Source: Bdellovibrio bacteriovorus (lineage in GTDB: Bacteria; Bdellovibrionota; Bdellovibrionia; Bdellovibrionales; Bdellovibrionaceae). From it: a stretch of DNA of 64,000 nucleotides. The stretch lies in assembly GCF_001592745.1 (NCBI RefSeq), contig NZ_LUKD01000008.1, positions 508,740 through 572,739 of the forward strand. The letters run 5' to 3'. The notes beneath the pieces are model-generated. The model was not told the DNA's origin. It saw only the letters and a program-made list of their open reading frames with translations, and made no database searches. Positions 42,437-51,763 of the stretch are shown piece after piece. Position 1 is the stretch's first letter. Each line of letters begins with the position of its first letter. The translations under genes and the position numbers were made by a program.

Positions 42437-43459
42437 ATGGCACTGATTGATGCGCAGAAATTCTATAAAGACCTCGAAAAAGGTCAACTTGCGCCAATGT
42501 ACTTTCTTTTCGGTGAAGAGCCTTATCTCCTGAATCAAAGTGTTGAAAGATTTAAATACGCGGTCCTGACGGAAGGGGCGGTGGATTTTAACTACAGCCT
42601 TTTTTACGCCAGTGATGCTGATGTGGTTGCGATTCGCGATGCAGTAGAAACCCTGCCGATGATGGCAGCTCGTCGTTTGGTCATCTTGAAAGAAGCGCAA
42701 GAGCTCACGGACAAAGAGTGGGCTGAATTTGACAGCCTGATCGAGTCTCCGGTGGAAAGCACGGTGTTTGTAATTCTGGCTTCCAGAGTCGACAAACGTA
42801 AGAAACAAATCCGTCAGTTGCTTGAAAAAGCGGACTGCGTGGAGTTTAAAAAGCCTTACGAAAATCAGATTCCATCTTGGATCAATTACATCGCGCAAAC
42901 TTTGGGCCTTACGATCAGCAACGACGCCATTCACTTATTGCACAAGCTCGTAGGTCATCATCTGACAGAGATTGAAGCGGAACTGAAGAAGTTAGGCGAT
43001 TTCGTCGGCGGCCAACGTCGCATCGAAATGCAAGATGTGGCGCAAGCCGTGTCTCGCTCGAAAGAAGAAAATGTTTTTGATTTTACGAAAGCCATCGGTC
43101 AAAACGATCGCGTAAAGGCTTTAGAGCACTTGGTTCATCTTTTGGATCAAGGGCAGAATGAGATCGGCATTGTCTCTTTGGTGGCCCGTCACGTGCGTGT
43201 GCTTTTGACATTAAAGCGCGGCATGGATGAAGGCCTTCATGGGGCGAAGCTCGCTCACTATGCGCAGATTCCGCCTTATTTCCTGGAAAGCTATTTGGAT
43301 CAGGCCCGACTTTGGACTGCGAAAAAGCTAGAACAAACACTGGTGGTTCTGTCTGAGACAGATAAGGCCCTTAAGTCCTCACCATTGTCTAGCCACATCT
43401 GGCTTGAAAACATGGTCCTAAAAACCTGCGGGACGTCTCAAAACTTCGCTCTAAACTAG
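42437..43459 (+). CDS. holA: DNA polymerase III subunit delta
   Basis: 340 residues from the ATG at 42437 (the frame is open to a TTG at 42425). LAPMYFLFGEEPYLLNQSVERFK at the N terminus and the C-terminal ENVFDFTKAIGQNDRVKALEHLVHLLDQGQ are typical of HolA. Delta opens the beta clamp within the clamp loader. It follows lptE by 42 bases and is followed by a PilZ-like gene 33 bases later. Confidence 0.92.
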   Translation: MALIDAQKFYKDLEKGQLAPMYFLFGEEPYLLNQSVERFKYAVLTEGAVDFNYSLFYASDADVVAIRDAVETLPMMAARRLVILKEAQELTDKEWAEFDSLIESPVESTVFVILASRVDKRKKQIRQLLEKADCVEFKKPYENQIPSWINYIAQTLGLTISNDAIHLLHKLVGHHLTEIEAELKKLGDFVGGQRRIEMQDVAQAVSRSKEENVFDFTKAIGQNDRVKALEHLVHLLDQGQNEIGIVSLVARHVRVLLTLKRGMDEGLHGAKLAHYAQIPPYFLESYLDQARLWTAKKLEQTLVVLSETDKALKSSPLSSHIWLENMVLKTCGTSQNFALN

Positions 43460-43492
43460 AGTTTTCCGTCCCAGATGCCGATAAGGTCTCTG

Positions 43493-43858
43493 ATGGACAA
43501 ATCATTTGAAGATAAAGGTTATTTCCGCCGTCAGTATCCAAGACGGGCTATGAAGCGCAAAATCGGTGTGCTTTGTGACGGATCCTATTTCGTCTGTGAA
43601 TCAGGCGAGATCGGTGAAGGGGGAATGTCTATTGTCTCGGATTATGTTCTGACGGAAGGGCACTCACTCGTTGTGAGTTTTCAAGTTCCGGCCGGTGAAT
43701 TTGTGTTCTTGAGAGCGGTGGTGCGATCGACACAAAAAAAACAGGGTGACGAAAGAGTCACCCATGGTCTTAGCTTCAATGAAATCGAATTTTCTATCAA
43801 AAGACAGATTCGTTCTTTCGTGTCGGCACGAACTGATATCGCGCCGGGCACTACTTAA
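43493..43858 (+). CDS. PilZ-domain-like protein
   Basis: 121 residues from the ATG at 43493 with AAGG six bases upstream; an ATG at 43475 is possible. The arginine motif RRQYPRR lies at the N terminus as in PilZ c-di-GMP receptors. The second motif, normally (D/N)xSxxG, reads GEIGEGG and lacks the conserved Asp/Asn and Ser. Binding to c-di-GMP is therefore doubtful. No other domain. Small stand-alone PilZ proteins often regulate motility or envelope processes. Confidence 0.7.
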   Translation: MDKSFEDKGYFRRQYPRRAMKRKIGVLCDGSYFVCESGEIGEGGMSIVSDYVLTEGHSLVVSFQVPAGEFVFLRAVVRSTQKKQGDERVTHGLSFNEIEFSIKRQIRSFVSARTDIAPGTT

Positions 43859-43872
43859 AACTTCAATTCAGA

Positions 43873-44136
43873 TTACTTAGTAGCAGAAACGCGTGTAGAA
43901 AGACGGCTGATTTTACGAGAAGCCGTTTCTTTTTTGATCACGCCAGATTTAGCAGCTTTCATTACTTGAGCAGTGAACTTCTTCAACAACTCAGGAAGAG
44001 CTTTGATGTCTTTAGCTTGGATTGCTTTTACCAAGTTTTTTTCAACAGTTTTTACAGTGCTCTTACGAGCGTTGTTAACAGCAGTTTTACGAACAGTTTG
44101 ACGAGCTCTTTTTGCTGCAGACTTATGATTTGCCAA
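43873..44136 (-). CDS. rpsT: 30S ribosomal protein S20
   Basis: 87 residues, very basic, MANHKSAAKRARQTVRK at the start and SRLSTRVSATK at the end, typical of S20. A GGAGGAT ribosome site precedes the ATG. It is convergent with the PilZ-like gene and divergent from murJ. Confidence 0.97.
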   Translation of the reverse strand: MANHKSAAKRARQTVRKTAVNNARKSTVKTVEKNLVKAIQAKDIKALPELLKKFTAQVMKAAKSGVIKKETASRKISRLSTRVSATK

Positions 44137-44191
44137 GGGATATCCTCCAAAGTAATCTTTTTAAAACGAGAACCAAAGGGATTAACATAGG

Positions 44192-45769
44192 GTGTCTGAT
44201 AACGCAAGCGGATTAAAAGAAGATCGCAAAAAGGTCCTCAAAAGGGCTTTTTCTATGGCGACGGGGACCTTAACTAGCCGCATCTTGGGGCTTTTAAGGG
44301 ATATGGCGCTGGGGGCTCTTTTTGATCGCATGGTCACTGATGCGTGGACCGCGGCTTTCCGTTTGCCCAATCTTTTCCGCCGTCTTTTTGGGGAAGGCTC
44401 ACTTTCCGTCAGCTTTATTCCCGTGTTTATGCAAGCGCAAGGGGAGGATGCCTCAGGCATTCGTGCCCGAAATTTAATCAATGGTCTTTATACGTTTTTT
44501 CTGATCGCTTTTGGAGTTCTTGCCCTGTGGGGAATTCTTCGCACCGAAGATGTCTTTCAACTTTTAGTGACCGATGTGTACGCCCAAAATTTAACAAAGT
44601 GGGAGATGACCTTGCGCATGGGCCGCATCATGTTCGGCTTCGTTTTCTTCGTCTGCCTTTACGCTTACTTTATGGGGATTTTAAATGCATTGGGGAGTTT
44701 CGGGGTGCCAGCGCTGGCAGCCGCACTTTTAAATATTTCGATGCTGGTGTTTACGTTTATGCCCGCAGCTTGGTTTCCGCAAAAAGGGGACGGATTGGCT
44801 TGGGGAGTCCTCGTGGGCGGTCTTTTGCAAGCGGCACTTCTTTGGTGGGCTTTAAAATCGCGAGGCTATCTGCCGCGTTGGCAAATCTCTTTTTGGGGTT
44901 CTGATTTGGCGAAAGTTCTGCGCAATATGATTCCGGGATTGGCCGGGATGGGACTTGCGCAGTTTTCTACTCTGGTGAATCTGCATTTTGCAAGTTCGTT
45001 AAGTGAGGGATCTATTTCTTATATCTATTGGGCGGACCGTCTTTTAGAGCTACCTCTATCTTTGATTTCTGTCAGTTTGGGGGCCGCGGTTTTGCCGACG
45101 TTAAGTGAATTTGCCGCGCGCAAAGACACGAAGCTTTTTAAAGAAGCTTCTCAAGAAAGTTTCTTGATGAATTTGTTTTTGGCGTGGCCAGCATCATTAG
45201 GTCTTTTCTTTTTAGCTCAACCCATCGTGGAAGTCCTTTTTTATCGCGGGCAGTTTTCCGTGAGCGATGTTTTGGCAACGACGACGGTGCTAAAAGTTTA
45301 TGCGATCAGTTTGTTGGTGGTCTCATGCAGCCGAGTTCTGATGCCGCTTTACTATGCCACTAAGAATGCCTGGTATCCCGCTGCGGTTTCCATTTTGAGT
45401 TTAGCAGTGCACATCGCCTTAGCGCCATGGTTGATGCAAGCTCATGGACTGCAAGGCCTTGTGGTCGCAAGTCTTTTGGGAGCTTCAATAAACATGCTCT
45501 TACTTTTAACGGGTCTTCCTTTTTGGAAGCTTTCGTTTCATTGGGATGTGGTCCTTCAATCCATCGTGAAGATGACAGCAGCGGGAGTAGGACTTGTATT
45601 CGTACTGAAGATGTATTCTTTGGTAGCGCTACAAATGGAAAAAGGCCCGCAGATGCTGGCCCTTTTTGTTGCGATTCTTGCAGCAGCGGCGATTTATTTT
45701 GCGATCGCCGCGCTTTTAAAAAGTCCTGAATTTTCTAAAATCCGTCCGTTGTTCCGACGCGGGCTCTAG
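44192..45769 (+). CDS. murJ: Lipid II flippase MurJ
   Basis: 525 residues, start GTG at 44192 with AAAGGG upstream. [20 protein letters not shown] and [24 protein letters not shown] are MurJ/MviN signatures, with about 14 transmembrane helices and [20 protein letters not shown] in the middle. It flips lipid-linked peptidoglycan precursor to the periplasm. Its 3' end overlaps the convergent chemoreceptor gene by 35 bases. Confidence 0.95.
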   Translation: MSDNASGLKEDRKKVLKRAFSMATGTLTSRILGLLRDMALGALFDRMVTDAWTAAFRLPNLFRRLFGEGSLSVSFIPVFMQAQGEDASGIRARNLINGLYTFFLIAFGVLALWGILRTEDVFQLLVTDVYAQNLTKWEMTLRMGRIMFGFVFFVCLYAYFMGILNALGSFGVPALAAALLNISMLVFTFMPAAWFPQKGDGLAWGVLVGGLLQAALLWWALKSRGYLPRWQISFWGSDLAKVLRNMIPGLAGMGLAQFSTLVNLHFASSLSEGSISYIYWADRLLELPLSLISVSLGAAVLPTLSEFAARKDTKLFKEASQESFLMNLFLAWPASLGLFFLAQPIVEVLFYRGQFSVSDVLATTTVLKVYAISLLVVSCSRVLMPLYYATKNAWYPAAVSILSLAVHIALAPWLMQAHGLQGLVVASLLGASINMLLLLTGLPFWKLSFHWDVVLQSIVKMTAAGVGLVFVLKMYSLVALQMEKGPQMLALFVAILAAAAIYFAIAALLKSPEFSKIRPLFRRGL

Positions 45770-47354
45770 TCTCTTCATCAAAGGGAATAGTTTCTTTTGC
45801 TGAAGCCGTTTTGGCTTTTGTCTTTGGTTTGAATGAAACCACATTGTGCTTCGTTGCTGCGGCAGGTTTGCCAGCCGGAGGCGCGCTGAAAGTGGTCTCT
45901 TGTGCACCACCATTAACGACATGGCTTAATTCCACAGTCAGATTTTGTGACGTGATAGCGAGATTGTTGATTTCGCCACTCGTTGCGGCGATTTCTTCCG
46001 CCGAAGCCGCGTTGGCTTGAGCGGCTTGATCCAACTGATTCATCGCTTTATTGATCTGCTGAATGCCAGCAGTTTGCTCCGAACTTGCTGTGGCAATTTC
46101 GTTGTTCAAATCGGACACTTTTTTTACGGAGTTTACGATGGTCGTGAGTACTTCGCCTGATTGGTTCGCAATGCGACTGCCGTCTTCAACTTGCACGACA
46201 GATTGTTTAATTAAAACTTCGACGTCTTTCGCCGCGACGGCACTTCGTTGAGCTAGGGCACGAACGGCTTCGGCAACAACCGCAAAACCTTTTCCTTGTT
46301 CACCTGCACGGGCGGCTTCAACCGACGCATTCAGTGCCAGTAAGTTAGTCTGGAATGCGATGTCATCGATAACAGAAATGATTTCTTCGATCTTTTTTGA
46401 AGAAGATGAAATCGTTGCCATGGCTTGGATCAAGTTGCCAATTTCGGTCTGACCTTTTTCAGCGGCTTCTCTTGAAGTCAGTGAAAGGGCCGCCGCTTGT
46501 TTTGCATTATCGGAATTCATTTGCACCATAGAAGAAAGTTCTTCAAGCGATGCGACTGTTTCTTCCAATGAAGCCGCAGCTTCCGTTGAAGATTGAGACA
46601 ACGTATTTCCAGCTTCGTTCAGCTGCTCTACCGCAGAGGTGACTTGGCCACCGGCGACGGAAAGGCGGGAAGCGACAGAAGAGACAGAATTTGAAACGCG
46701 AGCGGCGATAACCAAAAGGATGCCGAAGATAGCAAACGTCGCCATCAATGTGACAACCATCGTCCACTGAGTGACAGAGGCTTTAGTCTGGTCCGCCGTG
46801 ATGCTTTCTTGTTTTGCACGTTCATTGTAAAGGGCGACAGTTTCACGGTTGAAAGCGCCAATAGGTAAACCCAATTTGTAGAACTCACCCAAAAGCATTT
46901 TGTGAGCCTTGTCGAGATTGTTAGGATCTTTCGTTTCAATCAACTCAACGATTTTTTCCATCGTCGATACCATCTGGGGATAATAGTCTTTAACGGCCGT
47001 GAATTTCTTCTCTTCTTCGGGCATGAACGAAGAGTCTTGGTATTTTTTAAAGCCGTCATTGAACTGTACAATGGCATCCCGTGTTTGTTTAAGTTCGTCA
47101 GCAAAAATTTCGGGCTGTTGCAAAGTCGTTACGGCGGCAAATGCATGATAGCCATAGTTCGCGCGTGCCAGACGCATTTGTGCAAGGATTTGGAGGTTGG
47201 GTATGACGTTATGGTGAGTGCTCTCTAAAAGGGTGTTTAAGCGATTGGCTCCATTGAAGGAAATAGCTCCCAGGATGGCGAAACCAATAACGGGAAGTAC
47301 CGCTGCGAATAATAATTTACCTTTGATGCCACGAAACCAAGCTGAAAAATTCAT
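45735..47354 (-). CDS. Methyl-accepting chemotaxis protein (copy 1)
   Basis: 539 residues. Transmembrane helix about 13-33, a periplasmic four-helix-bundle-like sensor to about 190, second membrane helix about 193-215, then the signalling domain. The hairpin tip contains [32 protein letters not shown], which binds CheW and CheA. The tail ends in [16 protein letters not shown] instead of the NWETF-like pentapeptide. It is one of three tandem paralogues with their own short intergenic regions. Sensed signal unknown. Confidence 0.93.
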   Translation of the reverse strand: MNFSAWFRGIKGKLLFAAVLPVIGFAILGAISFNGANRLNTLLESTHHNVIPNLQILAQMRLARANYGYHAFAAVTTLQQPEIFADELKQTRDAIVQFNDGFKKYQDSSFMPEEEKKFTAVKDYYPQMVSTMEKIVELIETKDPNNLDKAHKMLLGEFYKLGLPIGAFNRETVALYNERAKQESITADQTKASVTQWTMVVTLMATFAIFGILLVIAARVSNSVSSVASRLSVAGGQVTSAVEQLNEAGNTLSQSSTEAAASLEETVASLEELSSMVQMNSDNAKQAAALSLTSREAAEKGQTEIGNLIQAMATISSSSKKIEEIISVIDDIAFQTNLLALNASVEAARAGEQGKGFAVVAEAVRALAQRSAVAAKDVEVLIKQSVVQVEDGSRIANQSGEVLTTIVNSVKKVSDLNNEIATASSEQTAGIQQINKAMNQLDQAAQANAASAEEIAATSGEINNLAITSQNLTVELSHVVNGGAQETTFSAPPAGKPAAATKHNVVSFKPKTKAKTASAKETIPFDEETRARVGTTDGF

Positions 47355-47422
47355 TTGATAAGCTCCTTAATTTATCGGAGCCAATATTTTCGGCGGTTCC
47401 TAGAAAAGCTCAAGACCGGGGC

Positions 47423-47454
47423 AAAAAAATATCTCGGGTTGCCCCGAGATATTT
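47423..47454 (-). terminator. Rho-independent terminator after chemoreceptor copy 2
   Basis: AAATATCTCGGG and its perfect complement with a TTGC loop, and T-runs at the minus-strand 3' side. It begins 36 bases after the stop at 47490. Confidence 0.8.
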
Positions 47455-47489
47455 ACGAGTATTCCATCGGATGGAGAGTGGAGGCCGAA

Positions 47490-49124
47490 CTAAAATCCGT
47501 CAACAGAAGAGACTTTACCTCTTTCGTCGTCTTCAAATGGGATGACGGAAGCGGCAGTCGAGGTGACGTTTTTGTTTATCTTAGGAGCTTGTTTAGTTTC
47601 TTTTAAAGGGACTGACTTTGATGAGGATTTACTTGGCGCTTCGGACGTCGGTGACGCCGAAAAAGCTTTACCTAAGATGACTTCATTTAATTCCACCGTT
47701 AATTTTTGCGATGTGGTTGCAAGATTGTTGATCTCGCCACTGGTTGCCGCGATCTCTTCTGCGGACGCCGCATTGGATTGTGACGCTTGATCCAGTTGAT
47801 TCATCGCTTTGCTGATCTGCTGAATTCCTGTTGTCTGCTCCGCGCTGGCCGTCGCTATTTCGGTATTTAGATCAGATACTTTTTTGATGGAAGATACGAT
47901 ATTCGTAAGAACCGCACCGCTCTTATCAGCGATTTCACTTCCAGTTTCGATTTGCGATACAGAGTCTTTGATCAAACTCGAGATGTCTTTGGCAGAAGCA
48001 GCACTTCTTTGCGCCAACGTGCGCACGGCTTCGGCAACAACCGCAAAGCCTTTACCTTGTTCACCAGCGCGCGCGGCTTCCACGGCGGCATTTAGTGCAA
48101 GAAGATTGGTTTGGAACGCGATATCGTCAATCACGTGAATGATCTCTTCGATTTTTTTCGAAGACTGAGAAATCTGAGTCATTGACTGGATCAGGTTTTG
48201 AATCTCTTTTTCACCGTTTTCAGCAGATTCTCTTGAACTTGCTGAAAGGGCGGCGGCTTGTTTTGCGTTGTCGGAGTTCATTTGAACCATGGAAGTCATT
48301 TCTTCCAGGGAGGCAACAGTCTCTTCCAGCGACGCCGCAGCTTCCGTTGATGATTGGGATAAACTATTTCCGGCTTCATTCAATTGTTCAACCGAGGTTG
48401 CAACTTGAGTGGCTGCGGAAGTCAAGCGATCGGCGATGGATGAAACAGTATTCGTGATGCGTGAAGAAATCCAGATCATCAGACCAAAGATACCCAATCC
48501 GGTAAGAACCGAGATAGTCAGCAAGAAATTAAAAACCTCATTGCGAGTGTCTTTTGCAAGTTTATTGTCTTTTTCTGCGAGATTACGATAGAGGGTTTCG
48601 GCCTTGTCATTGAAGTCACGAACAATTGTGTTTAGATCTCCAAATTTACCGTTAAGAAGCTTTTTGGCTTCCAGTACTTTTTCAGGATCACCGGTTCTTA
48701 GTAATGCAATGATTTCTTCCATAACGGCTACAAGTTTAGGAACGTGAACTTTAGCGGCCTCATGAACAACTTCTTCACCCGGGGCGAAACGTGCTTCCGT
48801 GTATCTTTTATAACCGGATTTAAATTCGTCGACCCCTTCTTGGGCAGAATCAAGTTGCTTATTTCGTACTGATACATCGTTCATAGCATCAATAGCCGCC
48901 CAAGTGCGATAGCCGAACTTATTACGGGCTTGGCGCATTTCCCCAATGTATTCATAATTGGGAATAATCAATGTGTGAGCATCTTCAAGAAGAAGGTTGG
49001 TTTTATCTAGGCCATTCAGTGCAACTGTGAAGATCACCGCCGATCCAATCATCGGTACGAAAGCGGCCAGAAGAAGGCGACCTCGTATCCCACTAAACCA
49101 AGCGGCAAGTTTGTTTTGACCCAT
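47490..49124 (-). CDS. Methyl-accepting chemotaxis protein (copy 2)
   Basis: 544 residues, same layout as copy 1: N-terminal [16 protein letters not shown] membrane helix, periplasmic helical sensor, second helix about residues 192-215, and signalling domain with [20 protein letters not shown]. The tail ends [17 protein letters not shown]. The sensor part differs clearly from copies 1 and 3, so each may sense a different input through the same signalling machinery. Confidence 0.93.
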   Translation of the reverse strand: MGQNKLAAWFSGIRGRLLLAAFVPMIGSAVIFTVALNGLDKTNLLLEDAHTLIIPNYEYIGEMRQARNKFGYRTWAAIDAMNDVSVRNKQLDSAQEGVDEFKSGYKRYTEARFAPGEEVVHEAAKVHVPKLVAVMEEIIALLRTGDPEKVLEAKKLLNGKFGDLNTIVRDFNDKAETLYRNLAEKDNKLAKDTRNEVFNFLLTISVLTGLGIFGLMIWISSRITNTVSSIADRLTSAATQVATSVEQLNEAGNSLSQSSTEAAASLEETVASLEEMTSMVQMNSDNAKQAAALSASSRESAENGEKEIQNLIQSMTQISQSSKKIEEIIHVIDDIAFQTNLLALNAAVEAARAGEQGKGFAVVAEAVRTLAQRSAASAKDISSLIKDSVSQIETGSEIADKSGAVLTNIVSSIKKVSDLNTEIATASAEQTTGIQQISKAMNQLDQASQSNAASAEEIAATSGEINNLATTSQKLTVELNEVILGKAFSASPTSEAPSKSSSKSVPLKETKQAPKINKNVTSTAASVIPFEDDERGKVSSVDGF

Positions 49125-49242
49125 TGTTTGTCTCCCATCAATTGTTAGCGTTCCTTAATAATTTGACAGAATTTTGATCGGATTCTCAAGGGGGAGGGCG
49201 AGTCCAGTTTTACTGTTTCTTGATAACTTGGGATCAGAAAAT

Positions 49243-49271
49243 AAAAAACCCCTCGACGAAGCGAGGGGTTT
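49243..49271 (-). terminator. Rho-independent terminator after chemoreceptor copy 3
   Basis: AAACCCCTCG and CGAGGGGTTT with a six-base loop; T-run on the minus strand. It lies between copies 3 and 2, so they are separate transcripts. Confidence 0.85.
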
Positions 49272-49296
49272 GTAAATTTACTTTTATTGAGAAGTA

Positions 49297-50922
49297 TTAA
49301 AAACCTTCAGTGTTTCCGACCTTAGCCCGTTCATCTTCGTCGAAGGGAATCGTAGCTTGAGACTCTGATTTTTTTGCGGTGGCGATGGGTTTTGTGGATT
49401 TAAAAGGAATGACTTTACCGGACGTCTTCATTCTCATTGCGCCTTTGACCTTTGCCTCCGCAGGGGCGGCTGCCGGATTTGCATCCCCCCCTAAGATAAC
49501 TGTGTTCAACTCGATAGTTAGATTCTGATTTGTTGCTGCCAGGTTGTTGATCTCACCACTTGTCGCCGCGATTTCTTCGGCGGAAGCCGCATTTGATTGA
49601 GCCGCTTGGTCTAACTGATTCATCGCTTTGCTGATCTGTTGAATTCCAGTCGTCTGTTCAGAACTTGCTGCCGCGATCTCGTTATTCAAGTCTGAAACTT
49701 TTTTCACTGAACTCACGATGTTGGTAAGAACCGCACCGCTCTTATCAGCAATGTCGCTTCCGTGTTCGATTTGTGAAACGGAGTCTTTGATTAAAACCGT
49801 GATATCCTTGGCGGCCGCCGCACTTCTTTGTGCTAATGTGCGAACCGCTTCTGCGACGACGGCGAAACCTTTACCTTGTTCACCTGCACGGGCCGCCTCG
49901 ACCGCCGCATTCAAAGCCAACAGGTTTGTCTGAAAGGCGATGTCATCGATAACTGAAATAATCTCTTCGATTTTTTTAGAAGATTTAGAGATTTCAGTCA
50001 TTGACTCAATCAATGTTTGAATTTCTCGTTCACCAGACTCCGCAGCTTCTTTTGATGACGCAGAAAGAGCCGCAGCTTGTTTCGCGTTGTCGGAATTCAT
50101 TTGTACCATAGAAGTCATCTCTTCCAGGGCCGCCACAGTTTCTTCTAAAGAAGCAGCAGCTTCCGTAGAGGACTGGGACAAACTGTTTCCGGCTTCGTTA
50201 AGCTGTTCGACGGCGGAAGCCACTTGACCTCCAGCGCCGCTTAAGCGACCTGCAATAGAAGCCACAGAGTTCGCAATTCTTGCGGCCAACCAAAGCAGAA
50301 GACAGAAAATAGCGATAGAAGAAATCAAAGTGATCGCTATAAGCATTTTGTCTGCTCGAGCTAAAGTCTCTGTCGCCAAAGCTGTTTCTTTCTTTACGCG
50401 CTCGCGATAGTAAGCCAATGATTCGGAAGTCACTTTATTGATCGTCGTACCGTAGTCCCAAACCGGACCTTGCATAAGGGCTAAGGCTTTGTCGTTGGCG
50501 CCTTCATCCAGATGCTGCATGACTTTTTCAAGCGTCGCAAAATATTCAGAGCGAATAGGGCGGGAAGGTGCCCAAATCTTTTCTGCCTCCGGAGTAAACG
50601 GGAAGGACTCATAGAAATCAATGGCCTTTTTCAGGTTGGCAATTGCTTCTTTCGCAATAGTTATGTGAACTTCACGCTTCTTCGGGTCCTGCTGAGCCAT
50701 AGCCGCATAAGTCTGATAACCGAAAGCATTACGTGCCTGGCGCATGTCGCCCAGACCCTGAATACTCGGGATGATATCTTCATTCGCGGATTGAATGCCT
50801 TTCCCCAAGTCACTCATCCCAGAGTGAGAGATAAAATAAATAGTTGTAAAACCGATCAGCGGAAGGACAGCTGCGAAAAGCAATTTTCCGCGGATACCTT
50901 GGAGCCATGACTTCAAAGACAT
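49297..50922 (-). CDS. Methyl-accepting chemotaxis protein (copy 3)
   Basis: 541 residues: [24 protein letters not shown] first membrane helix, periplasmic helical sensor, second helix about 192-213, signalling domain with [20 protein letters not shown], and tail [17 protein letters not shown]. The signalling half is almost identical to copy 2, as expected after recent duplication or gene conversion. GAGG-like ribosome site is weak (AAAGGAAATTTTGT before the ATG). Confidence 0.93.
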   Translation of the reverse strand: MSLKSWLQGIRGKLLFAAVLPLIGFTTIYFISHSGMSDLGKGIQSANEDIIPSIQGLGDMRQARNAFGYQTYAAMAQQDPKKREVHITIAKEAIANLKKAIDFYESFPFTPEAEKIWAPSRPIRSEYFATLEKVMQHLDEGANDKALALMQGPVWDYGTTINKVTSESLAYYRERVKKETALATETLARADKMLIAITLISSIAIFCLLLWLAARIANSVASIAGRLSGAGGQVASAVEQLNEAGNSLSQSSTEAAASLEETVAALEEMTSMVQMNSDNAKQAAALSASSKEAAESGEREIQTLIESMTEISKSSKKIEEIISVIDDIAFQTNLLALNAAVEAARAGEQGKGFAVVAEAVRTLAQRSAAAAKDITVLIKDSVSQIEHGSDIADKSGAVLTNIVSSVKKVSDLNNEIAAASSEQTTGIQQISKAMNQLDQAAQSNAASAEEIAATSGEINNLAATNQNLTIELNTVILGGDANPAAAPAEAKVKGAMRMKTSGKVIPFKSTKPIATAKKSESQATIPFDEDERAKVGNTEGF

Positions 50923-51044
50923 ACAAAATTTCCTTTAAAAATATCCTTTAAAAATAGATGATGTCCCATTGTTTCGGAATCTTTCGGTTGTTAATAAAGG
51001 GTTAAAAAGAAATGTAAGTTCAAAAGCGAGAGGCCCAAAAAAAC

Positions 51045-51074
51045 AAAGGCCGCTTCCCAGTGGAAACGGCCTTT
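51045..51074 (-). terminator. Terminator of the Glt/Agl-like operon
   Basis: AAAGGCCGCTTCC pairs with GGAAACGGCCTTT (one mismatch), with a T-rich stretch on the minus-strand 3' side. It lies 26 bases after the stop of the last gene at 51100. Confidence 0.8.
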
Positions 51075-51099
51075 TAAATATATGAATGTGAAAAGACTC

Positions 51100-51747
51100 T
51101 TATTTAACTTCAGCTAAAGAGTTGTAGCTGTCGCTGATTTTTTGCTGTCTTTCGACCTCTTTACTCCAGCGTTTCACTTCACCTTGGTAGCCTTTTTGTT
51201 TCGCTTGCCATTCTTTTTCTTCGCTTGCTAATGAACGAAGACGTTGGTTCACCTGATCGTTTTGTTCTTTCAGGTTGCCTGCACGCGAATGCCAGATTTT
51301 CTTTTCTTCCTGAAGCTGATTCATTTGCATTTGATAATCAGACACGTTCATTTCGCGTTTCTTCTGATTCTCTTTGATCTTTGCAATCATCGCTTCCAGC
51401 TCTGCAATCTTTTGATTTTCTTGAGCCGTCTTGTTTTTTTCTTCATTCATCAAAGCCTGAAGTTCTTTTTCTTGGCCGCTGATTTTGGTCATCGCCTGGT
51501 TGTTTTCTTCGACTTGTTGAAGAACTTGTTTTTGTTGTCCTTCAACTTGGGATTTCGCTTTACCCACTTCCTGAATATTGCCTTCAACGGTTTTCAGATT
51601 CTTTTCGTATTCCGTTAAATTGGCCTTCGAGTTATTCAAGTTGGCTTTGATGCGATCCAAACCTTCTTTAGCGGTTGTCTGCGCAAATGCGGCAGTACTT
51701 AGACTCATCAAAACGCCAACTGTTAAAATTGATTTAGAGAATTTCAT
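51100..51747 (-). CDS. Periplasmic coiled-coil protein
   Basis: 215 residues. Signal peptide (cleavage near AFA-QTT) and then an almost uninterrupted Glu/Lys/Gln-rich coiled coil to the end. No domain with known catalysis. It is the last gene of the operon, 16 bases after the TPR protein at 51764. A structural or spacer role in the periplasmic part of the machine is likely (inference). Confidence 0.8.
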   Translation of the reverse strand: MKFSKSILTVGVLMSLSTAAFAQTTAKEGLDRIKANLNNSKANLTEYEKNLKTVEGNIQEVGKAKSQVEGQQKQVLQQVEENNQAMTKISGQEKELQALMNEEKNKTAQENQKIAELEAMIAKIKENQKKREMNVSDYQMQMNQLQEEKKIWHSRAGNLKEQNDQVNQRLRSLASEEKEWQAKQKGYQGEVKRWSKEVERQQKISDSYNSLAEVK

Positions 51748-51763
51748 CTTGAAAATCCTTTCC

